DNA of 64,000 nt from Tretioscincus oriximinensis (taxonomy: Eukaryota > Chordata > Lepidosauria > Squamata > Gymnophthalmidae). Both the position numbers and the translations under genes were made by a program. The stretch is taken from positions 1,509,288 through 1,573,287 of the forward strand of contig JAJVDF010000029.1 in assembly GCA_022410635.1 (NCBI GenBank), written 5' to 3'. Of this stretch, positions 46,146 to 59,744 are shown piece by piece (positions within the stretch are counted from its first letter, which is position 1; each line of letters opens with the position of its first letter). The notes under the pieces are model-generated. The model did no database searches and was not told the origin of the DNA. It saw only the letters and a list, made by a program, of their open reading frames with translations.

Positions 46146-48525
46146 TAGGCTGCATTCCCATTAGAACTTAAAATCAGTTTTGTATTCCCTTTTAATGGTT
46201 CCATAATGAAAGCGAAGTGAGGGCTTAATTTTACCTTGGCATTCCCTGAGCGTTCATTCCACTTTAGGTNCAGATTGCTGTGAACTAAGAGTGCTCAATG
46301 ACTCCCTTTTAACGTGCTGCAGTAAGTGGAAGAACCTGTTTCTTCAGAGCAGGGAGGGAAGCTGATGAACCCGGAGGGAATGCCAAACAAAAGAGCCCCC
46401 AGCCCCCGCTCTCTTGCTTGCTTTTTGTTGCCTGATCTTCTGTCTTCAGTGTGCAAGTGGCTAGAATTGCAAAAAGCAGCAGCAACAACACAATTTCACA
46501 AGGAACTGCAAAGCAGAAACCTGTGGTGTGCATTTAGAGCAACGCTGCACCACTTCCGAGCCCGTTTTTATGGGCTTTGGTTTTGCCATCCTGCACGCAT
46601 TAAGAGGCAATGCATTTGCAGCCTAAAAAGTCTCTTCCAAAAGTGCTTTGGGATATTGAGGAACAACAAAAGAAGGGGCTTGAAATGCCAATTTCTCCTT
46701 ATTCAATGCAATATTCTCCACTGTAACTAAATAAAACAAAGATCTGAACACTATTTGAGCTCCTAAGTTTATTTTGTGAGAAATATGGAAGCTTACATTT
46801 ACAGATGGCATTATATTTCACAACAGCCCACATCCCACTGAACAACTTAAATTAACAGTTAATTTGGCTCAGAGATGTGACTGTTGTCTCAAAGGATTTT
46901 CCATCCATGCAGCTTCTGAAAGACAGCTGTATTAAGCAGTTTAACTCTTGATTCAGATGGCAGTTTTCTTCCTTCTTGGACAATGCATTGGTTTCAATTT
47001 CTCTGTATGTATGTATTCTATGTATTCTAATCCTGTAATCTTCATTCTTCTTGAGAAAGGATATGATATAAAGAGTAGGGAACAGGAAGTGTCATATCAT
47101 TCTATTTGAGCAATAATTAGTTGAGATAACTGTGTAATTCATTGACTGTCCCATGATCCAGTAATGTGTTGGAAGAAATCAAGCAAGTTAAATCTTGACA
47201 ATACAAAGTCCCTTGTGAATATGTTAGAATATCCAGGAATATGATGATCATTTTTCCCTTTTGATTGTTTACCAAGGAACAGGTATGTATCCTGCACATT
47301 CCCTTTAAACCCTCATTAGCGTTAAGAATGCAGATGATCTCTGGCTAATATGAGTCTAAAAAAATTGATAAGTGAATAAGCAGAGGACAGTTTGATCACA
47401 GTGAACAACGAACTAGTTAATATCAAATCCGAAGTACTATAATAAATTAAACCCTGGATTTAGTCTACCCAAAAGTCTATTTTCTAGAGTTCTAAAAGCT
47501 GTCTTTACTTGTTGTCTAAAAACATGCGAGGAAGGTACTGACTGGAACTCTCTGAAGGCCACATGTGTCCCAGATTCCACAATGGAAAAGGCCCTTTTTG
47601 CCTTATCATCATTTGATTTACTTCATTAAACAGAGGTATACAGAGCAGGGCTTCTTTTGCATATGTAAGATTACAGATAATAATGCATGGTACAAGGCAC
47701 TATTTCAAATGTCACAAGTAATTCAAAGTGGTAAAGATTTAATAGTAAAACTTTAAATTAGTCCTGAAAATAGAATGCGGGGCAGTACAACTGACAAAAT
47801 GCTGGTTCATGTATTCAAAATTCCCAGTCCTTTTCATCAGATCTGTGACCAGTTTTGGAATACCAGGATGCTTTGAAACATTTTAAAAGCAGACTTATCA
47901 TACAAACCCATTTAATTCTTTTTTTTGTTCCTAATTCATTTAATATATCCTATCTTTCTACTCATACTTCTATCATTGTTTCCCCTTCTTTGACTTAAAT
48001 GTAAAATAATATCTTTTATTATAAAAATATTTTTTCACATAGGTAATGACATATGAATACCATTTTGAATTATTTATTTTGATTAGTCTTTCCAGCCAGA
48101 AGTAGTTACTACTTGTACCGCTAATATCACTTCTGTTAATATATATATTCATACCCATAAATCACCGCATTTATGCATTTAATTTTAGGGAGTCAAAGGC
48201 TGAATTAATTTATAACTAATCTTCCTGGAGTCTTATATCAAAGTGAGCATGTAAAGCCTAATGCCAAATTTATTTTTTTCCAAAATTAAGGATGCTAATG
48301 ATTAAATAATTAGTTCCACCTTATGCTTTCATTCACTCATTTTTGTATATTTTATTTTCTGCCCTTCCTGCTACTGTCTCCTCTTNTTATGTGTCACAGA
48401 ATTGCCTGAGAAAATTAAGTTGATTTTAAATGACTAAGCTCTGGCCAATCTTTTGACTTGGTCAGATTTCCAATCAGTAGAAAAGTAGAAGATCCCCTTT
48501 TCAGATTCTGTGTGTTTGCTGATTA

Positions 48526-48921
48526 CAGGTGAAACCTTGTTATAAAGAACATCATTATCACAAACAAACAAATTAAGACTGAAAGACTCTAGATTATCCC
48601 CAATGATCATCATTCTGTGGTGTATCAAGGAATGGGAGCCTGAGACTCACATGCTAGTGTATGGGGCCTACCATAGTCTACACTGGCATGTGATGGCCAA
48701 GCTCTGTCCTGAGATACAGCTCAGTGAGGAGAGGGGCTTAAAGTCACTTTTGCAATGGTTGGGAGTGTTTGCAAGTGCATTAGTGTTGCTTTTGCAATGG
48801 TATTTTGCCATCTACAAGTGTGTTACTGTGATAACTTATAGAAGNTTTTTTTCCATTGCTTTCAGTGTAACATACACATTTTTCTGGTCCATTGGAGTTT
48901 GTTATAATGAAATTTCACCTG
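48526..48921. mobile_element. Tc1/mariner (pogo-like) MITE with a nested palindrome
   Basis: The ends CAGGTGAAACCTTGTTATAA and (reversed) CAGGTGAAATTTCATTATAA are inverted repeats, flanked by TA on both sides (48524-48525, 48922-48923). Inside, a second palindrome (arms around 48648-48661 and 48679-48692) matches the MITE at 36454-36602. No transposase is present. Confidence 0.75.
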
Positions 48922-49079
48922 TAACACTAAAAATTAACAAATAATTTTTGAAAAGTTTTAAAAACAATTTCCAGGAGGAGGGCAGTAAACATTTTGGGGG
49001 AATGAGGGGGATATAGCCTAAAATTAAGTGTGTAAAACTTTATAACTGAGAGGAGATGATGATTTATTACTTTATTTTT

Positions 49080-49136
49080 ATTTATTTATTACTACTATTA
49101 CTACTTCTATTATTTTCTACTACTTCTTCTACAATG
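49080..49136. repeat. AT-rich simple repeat (TTTA / TAC mixture)
   Basis: Imperfect TTTATT and TACTAC units. Confidence 0.6.
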
Positions 49137-49951
49137 TAGCAGTAGAAATAACAAATTTACAGGGATTTACTTGTTCCAATTCTCTAAGATTTTGCCAAGG
49201 AACTCTGAAGTTTCTTGCTACTGTAGCGATGGAAAATGTTTTATTTTAACAAATGGAATACTATGCTCTAGAAAAAAACTTAACACACGTCAGAAGAATT
49301 TGATAAACAGTCAGATACAAAATAGCAGAATGAGAATACTGAAAAATGAGAAAAAATAATCTCTAATGCAGAGCAGATCTCTGAAATAATCTATTAAATT
49401 TTGATGGACACATATTTGATTCTATTACATAATTATTCAATAAAAAAGCATGCCAGATTTCAAAATATTACTAAAAAGTCACAATAAATTAGTTCTTTCC
49501 CAACGTTAGTATCTTCAGTGATCTCAGATGCTCTTTCCTATGTCTAAGATCCTAAGATCCAATGTCTGTTTATTTTAGGATTATTTGTCTTCACTAAACT
49601 CCAGAAGTCAATCTTCTAAACTAAAGATCGGCTGATCTCAATTTTCATATTCATTTGAAAATTATACTGGTACTTTAAAAAATTAATAAGTATTTTCATA
49701 CCAGAAAATCAGATACAGAAGGAAAGCTGCATTAACTTTTCATGAGATGACAAACACTTGACTTTTATTCACAAAATCAGATTGAACAATTAAGAGCATC
49801 ATAAAAGCTAAAAGACAAACATTAAATCAGTTAGGTCCTAGCAATAAAACTTCTCCAAGTCTAGCAAATCCTGATAATATTCACAGATAAAACGAAATGA
49901 GCCACTTGTTGATCATTCATCAGTCACTTTTGGGACAAGCAAATCCATGTA

Positions 49952-50098
49952 CAGATGAAACCTCATTATAAAGAACCCTGATATAACAAAGAAATGTAAA
50001 AGTCTTAGTGGAACAAGTGTACAATCTGTTTTGTTATAACAAAATTTCATAATAGAGAACACATTCACCTGACCACCTTGGCATTCGGGTTTCATCTG
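49952..50098. mobile_element. Tc1/mariner (pogo-like) MITE, short copy
   Basis: The left end CAGATGAAACCTCATTATAA and (reversed) right end CAGATGAAACCCGAATG share their first eleven bases. A TA precedes it and a CA follows (one changed base). Same family as 48526-48921. Confidence 0.65.
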
Positions 50099-50866
50099 CA
50101 TTTCATCCCAACACAATTGAAAGGCAGAAGTGAAGGNAAGGAAGAGTTGCTTTTGCATTTCTACTAGGACCAAGGGATAACATATTGTTGAACTCAATTT
50201 CCATGCCATCTGACACATGTTATAATTTACAGTAACCCACTTAATGGTTTTATCCAAGCATGGGAAACTTGCCCTGTGGAAGCAATGTTTATTGATAAGG
50301 ATTTATGTGCCAGTAGCTGAAAGTTTCTGCTTTGCTCCACAAAGGACAGCATTTCAGTGGAAATAATTTTGAAGTCTTGTAAGTTGTCTGCAATTACCCT
50401 AATGAGGAGTCTTGTCATAAATGCTTGGAGTTTGGCAGTTGCCAATGGCTTGGCACAGAGTTGGAATCAAACTACTGGCATCTACAAGAAAAGTATGGGT
50501 GGGTATTAAGAGTAAAGTAACCTACTCAAATAACAGCTTGTTTTGGAAACTTTGACAAGGGAAGAAACAATCCTGGATTTAAGCTTAAGAAGATATATTC
50601 AGGATTTGACACAAACAACAAAAACATGTAGTTGAGCAATTGTGAATAGTTACTACCTCCATATAAATAATGTACAAATATTTCACCTGAAAATGTTGTG
50701 ACTGGACCAATCAGTGCTGGACGGATACCCAGAATCGGCCAAACAAATTGGTTTTCAACAGGACCAAGGAGGGAACATCAGATGGAGAAAATGGCAGTGG
50801 AACTAGTGGCTCTGTCTAGGCCCTGTGAACATGGCTGAAGAATTGCTGCTACACAACCACTGCTCT

Positions 50867-50878
50867 CCCCCCCCCCCC
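50867..50878 (+). repeat. Poly-C run
   Basis: Twelve consecutive C bases. Confidence 0.9.
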
Positions 50879-51671
50879 TTGAACATGGCAGGTGCTTAGG
50901 GAAAATGGCTCAGGGCTTGGAAAATGGTAAGACTTAATGGTTGACTGATAACTCATTTGCCAATATTGTGCTTCCAGGTATCAAGGATGGCAATTGTGTG
51001 CTTGAGAGGGGTAAATGATGAAGGAGATAGAATGGAGGGAGAGATGGACAGTGTGAGAAGGGGGTAAAGTATAGGAAGGGTGCAAACTAACATGTAAAGG
51101 GCATACTACCAGAACTGTGAAAGCAGTTACACAAGGAAAAAAGTTAGCTAGAAAATGAAGGAACAAGATGGGACAGCAGAAACTGTGACTAACTATTTGC
51201 ATGTCTGTTCAAAGAGAACAAAGGGCAGATTCTGGACTTGAATTCCTGGTAGGAATAAATTGATTGAGGAAACCTTAAAATATTATCAAGTATAGCTACC
51301 ATCTATTCAAGAGTTTTAAAAGACTTAAATCTGAAATTACAAGCTTCATAATAAATATTAGATTTTTATAGTGAAGGATTGGAGGATGATCAATATAATT
51401 CTTAAATTTAAAAACAGTTTATGTGGAGACTCTGGAAATTTCTCTACAAGGCTGACAACTGAAAGTTTTCCACAAATTTAAAACAGGATTACAGGAACCA
51501 GATATTCAGTAAATAGACTCCACCAAAAATTCCCAATATATTCATAGAGTACAACATCTTTGCATTATTAAAACCTTATCTAAAATAAGCAGTTACTATT
51601 TTTATGACATTCTAATGCATTTTTTNAAAAAATATATACACATCAACTGTAAAGCCAAAGCATGAACAACA

Positions 51672-51900
51672 AAGAACATAAGAACATAAGAAGAGCCATA
51701 CTGGATCGGGCCAGNGCCCATCTAGTCCAGCATTCTGTGTCACACAGAGGCCCCACCAGATGCACCTGGGCAGTCCAAACAGAGGAAAGTAAAATATGCA
51801 CCTGCTCAGGAGCACTACCTGTTGCTCCATCCTGGTGGCAGCATTCAAGCATCCATCCTAGTACCCATTTATACCCTTGGTGTCCATAAACCTGTCTAGT
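51672..51900 (-). mobile_element. CR1 LINE 3' fragment
   Basis: Begins AAGAACATAAGAACATAAGA (two tail units, antisense), then CATCTAGTCCAGCATTCTG, and ends at GTCCATAAACCTGTCTAGT. It is close to the copy at 13099-13345 and truncated at the same region. Confidence 0.9.
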
Positions 51901-52494
51901 TTAAACTTATAACCTTCCCCAATTAAAACTTGCAAATTTCATCAGCTGGTTAAATGAATCAGAATCTCCCAACAATCAATCAGTACTGAAACTATTATTC
52001 TCATGAAAGCTTAGTTGAGAAGGTATTTTTCTCCAGTACCAAAACATATCCCAGTATATGGGCAATCACTGTAAGATTTATGATTTCTTAAAGTGAAACC
52101 ATAACTCCCATTATTTCTTGCTACTGGTCATGTGACTAGGATTAATATCTATAATTTTGTAGCATATGAAATGGTATCACAAAATGGTAGCTTCTAATTC
52201 ACTCTTGCTAGCAACATCTCTCATTCACCATCTAGCAGAATTGTTCCTATTAGCAGCTTAGAATCAAATCAGGATTTTCTGCTTATGCTCTGCCAATGAG
52301 CTCTCACTAATCTGAAAAAAGAGGCTACTGAAAACGTGAAGACATTTGTAAGGTCACATTACCTATGTTTAAATTACTGTATGATTGCTTTTGAAATTAA
52401 GGATATTGCATTGATCTTGATTTGAATTTATTCTAAGAGCCTCCATTTTCAAAGTTATCTACAAAATGGTGTATACAGAATTTTTTTTAAAATA

Positions 52495-52573
52495 TACTGC
52501 TCAAAACAATTAAGGGAACACTTTAACATGACAGTGTATGTTAAAGTGTTCCCTTAATTGTTTTNGAGCAGTA
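52495..52573. mobile_element. Palindromic Tc1-like MITE (back-to-back terminal repeats)
   Basis: A 79-base near-perfect palindrome, TACTGCTCAAAACAATTAAG to its reverse, flanked by TA (52493-52494, 52574-52575). It is nearly identical to 3198-3275 and shares its terminal motif with the Tc1 element at 27475-29223. One N interrupts the right arm. Confidence 0.88.
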
Positions 52574-55377
52574 TATATACCCTATCAATATATAATTGAA
52601 AATTTTATGTTATGTGGAATAATAACTACATAAAGTTATGATTCAAAGTAACAATTTAAAAAGTAATTATATCACCACGCTGCTAATCACACAATGACTG
52701 TATGTGGATCCTGATATAACTGTTCATGGCAGTTCTATTTACTTTTTGAAAAGCCTGAACAACATCTTGCTATTTTTATGGAGGTTTTTCATCACATCCA
52801 ACAGCCTCTGCAATTAGAGGAGAGTAAGACAGCAGTTCTGTAAACTTGCTGACAACCATTTAATGGAAGAGAAAGAAAGTGGTGGACACATCCTGGCAGC
52901 ATACCTAATGGATACACAAACACCCATGGCCATCAGTCTGAAGTGATAGTGGCAGAAAATTAACTGAGTGCTACAAAGCTCATTTAGCTAGGAAAACCAC
53001 AGCAACCCGGACAATATGAAACATGCTTATAGGCAGAAAGGAGAAAAATTCGAAATGAGAACATAAAACTTCTATATTCTTTAAAGTTAATGGTGGTCAC
53101 TAATGTAATAGATCTTTCAATTAAACATGTCCCATCAGAGAACTAAGTAGTAACTGCCACATTTTAAAACTATGTTTCTAAAAACCCCTAAGTACTGAGC
53201 ATGTCAAGACATGATATTAACAGTTCCATTTTCTAGTGCTTTGTTTGGATGAGACAGCACTATATATGGTACTTCCATTTATGACCAAAATTTAAATATC
53301 AGTTGCTTCAGTGGAGAATGTGTTATTGCTGACATAAATTTAAGCAGTGCTCTATACTGAGGAATACGGCTTTCAATGCAAGAAGTATTTTATTCACTTA
53401 ATTACATGGAAGGCAAAACCATCCCAAGAATTTAGTAATATATAGTTTCAATGTTTGCATTTCAAAGTACACAGATCATCAGCCTAGTAGAGTGAGATCT
53501 ATAAAAAGATCTACAGTCTAAGCAACAGTAAAAAAAACACAGAGCAGTGTACCTGAACAATTTCATATNGATACATTTTTAAAGAGAGAACACAAAATAT
53601 GTTATGCATTTTTCACTGAAATGTACAGAAACATTATTACTGTTATATGTACAACAGTAATCTAGTTATATTTATAGANGTCTAGAATTACTAAATAAGT
53701 AATTAATTGAAAAGCAAATTTCAAACATTGTCTTGGAATTGGAAAACTCTTAAACCAAATACTGTAGTCAGGTCAGTCGGGATAGATCTATATGACATGC
53801 AAGTATTGTACTCACNGATTGTAACTGTGTATGTACTGTTGTATGTTTATTTCTTCAATATAGTTTTGGTAACACAGTTCCCCCTTATTAATATTGGTAG
53901 ATGGTCTTTTCTTATGAACAAGGCACTTGGATTTTATTAGTTTGCTTGTATGTAGATAGGATAGGAAAGATGGGATAAATAAAATGAACAGTTCTGTAGA
54001 TAGGGTTTATTCCTCAGGTAGGCTGCCACCACTTCCCTCAGGAAGAAATTAATACTAAGGAGTGAAAATCATACCAGAATGAGCCCCTTTGCTTTGTATG
54101 CCCAAATAATAAAGTCTTCTCTGTTTTAAAACATAAAAACAGCTTTATTATAACAAAGTAACAGGCAACTCAAACATAAAGAAACCAAAGATACAATTTA
54201 GCCACAATGGGTAGGGAGGTAATCAAGATATAGCTAGAGAATGGTTAGGTATGCTGAATCATTTTTTACCAGCACTGTGAATTCCTATGCAACTATTGAC
54301 TAGTTTTCCTTTAATTCTTTGTAACCTGGCCAATCGACCTGAATTAATAAGTTCTGTCATAGCACTCAGCTCTTTAAACATGTCATCCTACATGCAGATT
54401 TTGATCGCAGCCCCTCCCCAACTTAGACTTTCTCTTGTTCCAAAGCAGTAACTCAACCTGTCCTTAGGTCACAGGAGAAGAGGGGAGAAAAAAGCTGAAG
54501 AAAGCCGTAGAGGGAGAAAAGACAAGATAAAAAGGCTCATTGCAAGAAGAAAAGCAAGAGTAAGAGACCCAGAGGGCAAGACGTGCATGGAGCAAAAGAA
54601 ATAGCAAGAACAATTGTAAGTTTTTCTCTTCCAAAGTGACACAGGGTTAAGACTAGGAGAGGCAAAGCTCCAAGGTGGAAATATTGGAACAGACAAGATA
54701 GGAAGAAAAGAGCAAAGGTGCTATGGGTGGGAAAACAAGGAAACAATAGATATCACATAGCCTGAACTGCACTAGGTCAAAAGGTAATGTGATTAACATG
54801 ACAATCGGTCATAGAGAGGATAACTGATCCCAAGAACACTCAGTCAGGACTACCAATCAGACACAAAAGTCAGATTTCCTAATTCTAACTTTAGGTATCA
54901 GCCTACGTAGATTTAACCAGACTGTATTCAGGACCTTTTAAAAAATAGCAAACCAGCATTCAACCAGTTTAATCTTTTAGTTGTAATTACACATTAGTTT
55001 CTACTGCAACACAGATCAGTATTTCTTAGGCTTCCTTCATTATAAATTAAAAATTTGATACAGGTAAATGAGAAGGTTTGCAATTTATCTTTTAAAGATA
55101 TCCCCAAGAACTTTCAGCTTTCCATATAGCAAAGCTCAGCACGTACTGAATAAAAATGACACAGTGCATAACAACAGAACCAACCAGTGGACATCACTCA
55201 ATATTGTCAGAAAAACCAGACCTGAAGCTTGAGACTGAACTTGTAGTGCTTTGGACCTTATTGTTATGTTGCTTCAAGTGGCTTTGGGATCTATTTCAAG
55301 GCAGCATGCAGATTAAAAAAAGCAAGAGGGGTAGATGAGAACCCATGGCAATCTAGTCTATCAAAGTTATCCTCTTA

Positions 55378-55613
55378 GTGGCACAATGGTACAGCAATTA
55401 ACTGCCCTGGTATTTCAGCAGAGATGCCAGGTTTGAGGCTCTGTGTTGGTTGTGGAGANGAGTGGGTGCCCTCTACTATCCTCAGCTCTAGCCAACCCAG
55501 CTATTCGAAAGCAAGAAATTGTGATTAGATAAATGAGGACCATCACAGTGTAGTAAACCTTTGGGTGAAAAATATGAAGCCCCTTCAGGTGAGAAAAGCG
55601 GGGTATAATAACC
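55378..55613 (+). mobile_element. tRNA-derived SINE, diverged head
   Basis: The body and tail match the other SINE copies (CTCTAGCCAACCCAGCTATT, then GTGAGAAAAGCGGGGTATAA). The head reads GGCACAATGGTACAGCAATT with a B-box-like GGTTTGAGGCTCTGTG. The A-box part differs from the other copies, so this may be a subfamily or simply a worn copy. Confidence 0.8.
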
Positions 55614-56872
55614 CAGCATGGCTATGAATTGGGCACCTAAATTCTAATGTAATTTAGCCTGAATTGAAATAAGGAAATATAAATAAATATAAAACTGCCT
55701 TGTGCATCTCAGCTCTCTTATTCAAATTATTCTAAGATGCTGAGATCGAAGAATTATGAAGTCTGCTCGCTATGCATTTTTGCCACTAATGAGCACCAAT
55801 AAACAAGCTACACATGTTTAACCAGGTGGCTCCTTATGAAACAACAAGGCAAAGGACAATCTCTTTGAAGAGTCTTAATACCAGGAATTAAGCCAAAATT
55901 TCAAATGTTTTTCAAAAAAAGTGAACTACCAGAAAACCCCGTCTTACAGGACATAGTAACAACCAACTTGAAAAAAATATTTCTAAACAGAATGACGACA
56001 TGAGTAACAGAATAGAGTACATGATATATAGCTTAATTCTTCACTTCTAGATTTCTTGCATACAGAACCCATGATAAGCTAAGTTTAAGGATTAAATAAT
56101 TATTTTAGTCTCTTGCAATTGATTATAGTCCAAAAATGCTTACGCTATCATCAGTGTACTAGTACATAAAAGTCAGAAAGTGTTCATTTTTCTGACTCTA
56201 TTTCTTCTATTTGTTATGTTTGAAGCTTCTGTTGTTTAAATGCCTTATCAGTGAAAAAACTGCTNAAAACCTATTTGAAAGTGCAAGAAAAAAACCAGTG
56301 TAAGGATATAGCCTAAGATGTACACAGATCCATGCTCTATTGCCTTAATGCTTATCCAATCCCAGCTCTTTAGCTTACATTACAGTATAGCAAAATACAA
56401 ATAATTCAAAAAATGAAATAAAGCTACACTGTCTTATGTTTAAGTTACTCCAAAGCACTTTAAAAATTTCAGTAAGCACAAAGTAAATAAATGAATTTGT
56501 CCAAAGACAGTGTCCTGGTATAATGTAAATATTTCACAGGAAAAGCTCTCACGATCAAGAGCCAGAGTTGCTCTTCATTGTAACTTCTGGAAGAACAGAA
56601 AGAGCTAGAAGGTTATAAAAGCAAACAGTTTTGTCTATCACAAATAAAGCTGTGAATTTTTGCTAGCATTGCTTAACGATCTATGAATACCAAAAGAACT
56701 TCCCAACAAGCAATGGTACAGCATTTCTAGGAAGTCATGACCCTTGTTTTTGAGCCTCTTGCTCACTTAACACCATGAAAGACATGTTATGATAGCCACC
56801 AATTTGTTTGCAGGAGTGGAAAGTCTCTTCATTCATTAAGGCTTTCAGTTATTTCAAATTGATACATGCTTA

Positions 56873-56895
56873 TGTTGCTGTTGTTGTTGTTGTTA
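56873..56895. repeat. (GTT)n microsatellite
   Basis: Imperfect GTT/GCT units. Confidence 0.9.
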
Positions 56896-59110
56896 AGCAA
56901 CAAACGAAATGTATTCCTGCATTCTAACTCATCAGTGTGGACTGACCTACTACTATTTACTCACCATATTTCATTAAAAGACATCTATTTTATTCCGGAT
57001 ACAACAGTGAAGAGAGTTGGAAACTGATATACCCAGTTGATTGCAAACCAGGAACATGTAGTTCCTATAAGAACCTGATGTTTGTTGTTTTCTTCATGCC
57101 CTCCTCTGGATAGAGTACATCGTTCTGAGTCATTTACTACTAGGGAAAACCAATTTTATACCCGCTTCACAGTATTATTTCATATATCATTTGACAAAAA
57201 ATAGTATCATATATGCCATCATTCAAATAAAGTCTTGCGTCTCTTCATCCAAACAAGTTATAGTCTTCTTTTTAGGATAATTTTGCTAAGAAATTACACT
57301 TTGTAATGTTTTTTGGTTTTAATGAATCATATTCATCCAGATAGCAGTTCAAAGGAACAAAGTTGCTTGAGGAGCACTGCCTATTGACAGTATTGTACCT
57401 GGAGTATTCCTGACATAGTATGAAGAGATGGCATTTTCTCCTCTCAAAATGAAATGAGAAAAAAGTGAGAAGAAAGTTACATGTATTTGATTTTCAGGCA
57501 GTATAAAACTTAAATGAAATCTGAAAGGTCACATTATAGAGTATGACAGAGACCTCTAAAGGAAAAGAACTTGTTATTGCAAGCAGTTGCTACAGAATAG
57601 TGGATTTAAGATTTCAATTTGCATGTTTCTGAATAATATAGTAATTGAGAATTCTAAAACAAAATAAAGTAAGTCCAATGTTGCTTACATTTGAAGACAT
57701 GACTGCACTTACCTTTGGTAAGTCTCAGCCAACCCTGACATTTAATTAATGCCTATATAATCCAGGAGAGAGTATACTTTGATCTAACATACAAATGTCA
57801 TTTTTTAAAAGAACATAATTCTATTATTGTTTTGATTTCCAGCAGCTTAATGGAAAAGCATCTGCATATAGCTATTATTGGTACATTTTAATATATCTGC
57901 TCAGTTTTTTAATTTGAGCAGTTAATAAAGCATAACTACTCTGTAGTATTATAATTTCAGGTGTCTAATTAAAAACAAGTATTTGAAAAATCGATCTGCC
58001 AGTATTTTTTAATTTCCCACAGGTTAAAAATAGTATTTCTATAGTTCTTCGCTGATGTACTACTTTCTGTAAACTAAATATTATGCAATGTAGTGGATCA
58101 GCTAAAAATGGTCAAGTCTTAAAATATAAATATAAGTTCTGCATTTATTGTTAAAAGCTTGAATGAATATATTATATTGGTCTGATACCAGTAAGATACC
58201 AGAGTAGAGAAAAGTTTTAACAATGAGGATTTCCAGAAGAAAGGGCCCTCTTTTTAGCCCTTCCTCTTTCTATAAGCTAGCCTCATTGTATTTTTGTAAC
58301 TAATTATCCATCTAAAGAGCTAAAGAGAAATACAGCCTTTGACATGCGCTCTTTTGAATTAATTGCCACTGTAATTATTTGGGTTTCTAAACTATTAGTG
58401 TACACACTCACAATTCTATCCTATCTCTCAATCTAAAAATCCTCAGATTTACCATGGGGAAATTTTGAAAAACCAGCATCACCTTTTTCTCTTCATCTCT
58501 AATCCCCTCTAAGCTTCTGCTTTCTTTCTCATCCACTAATTCCACATCATGCAAGAAATGATTCTCCTCTTTTCCCTACCTTACCTCCCTCTGTTTTTTA
58601 CCCTTTGGAGGATGTCTCCATTTTAAGTTTTAGCAATGAGAATGCATGATAATGATTAGCTACAGTGGGTTTGATAACAGCACATGAGTTCTGGCATTAA
58701 TCTGATTCATTAATGCATTCATTTTTTCTATACTTACACCATACCTGAGGACCTGAGGATGAGTCACAATTATGTAATTATAAAAATAAATAAAAGACTC
58801 TAAAACAAATTGCATGGGGTGAAGGTACTATATCTTGAATTGATGGGCCTATATTGGCCATCAGTTTCATATAATGTGTTTCTATACTGAGGTCTGCTGT
58901 GTCCTTACAAAGTTATGGTATTCATAACACATGTCAGTGTTCTGTTGAAAGTAGTCTGGGTTGCGGCACTTATCATTCTGACCCTTGATGATAAACACAC
59001 ATAGCCTTTAACACTCTGAGCCTAAGTATCTAAATATTTGAAGCTACTTTAGGGCTTGCAGGTTGGTAATAAAAGTAAACTTTTAATCATTTCCAAGATA
59101 TTTCTCAACT

Positions 59111-59648
59111 AGGGTTGCCATACGTCCCGGGAAACCGGACAATCCCGGTTTGGGGGACTAAAATATAGTCCCCTCCGGGTTTTAAGATAAAATCCCNGCT
59201 TTTTACATTCCCTGATGCTGCATCAGGGAATGTAAAAATGCAGGATTTTAAAGGAAAAGGAGCCATCAGAAGGAACCTCAGAGCGTGGCGTAGCTGCTCC
59301 AATGCTGGAGGAGGGGTTTTGCGTCAAAGCGCGGCAACTCGCCACCAGCAGAGCAAAAACGCCTGGGTTTGTGACAGGAGAACAGAGCTGTCCTCCTGTC
59401 ACAAACCCAGGCGTTTTTGCTCCGCTGGAGGTGAGTTGCCGTGCTTTGCCTGACGCGAAACCCCGTCTCCAGCATTGGAGCAGCTATGCACACACGTGCG
59501 CGCGCACAGGGACGCTTGTGGTGAGACAGGCAAAAGAGGTTTTGCCTGTCTCACTACAAGCATCCGTATGTGCATGCGTGTATGTGTGTGCACGCACCCC
59601 CACCTCACCCCGTCCTGGCTTTGGGCTGCCAAAATATGGCAGCCCTAG
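59111..59648. mobile_element. Multi-hairpin foldback element (hAT-like)
   Basis: The ends AGGGTTGCCATA and TATGGCAGCCCT are inverted repeats. The octamer TCTCAACT flanks both sides (59103-59110, 59649-59656). Inside are three hairpins in a row: an 18-base perfect stem (59200-59217 with 59221-59238), a stem of about 97 bases (59290-59386 with 59390-59489), and a stem of about 27 bases (59509-59535 with 59539-59566). GC-rich, with CpG and alternating purine-pyrimidine runs (ACACACGTGCGCGCGCAC). No coding capacity; open frames here are mirror images created by the palindrome. Confidence 0.85.
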
Positions 59649-59744
59649 TCTCAACTCACTTATTTCCTATGTATATATGTCATTCCTCAAAACGTCATCT
59701 GCAGGAAGTCAAGAGCAGGTGAAGGTTTTGCAATCACTGAATCA

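Noticed and set aside
46326..46730. Plus-strand frame of 134 codons, considered as an exon
   Set aside because: No recognisable family, no convincing splice sites, and it lies in a GC-richer segment that may itself be an old transposon.
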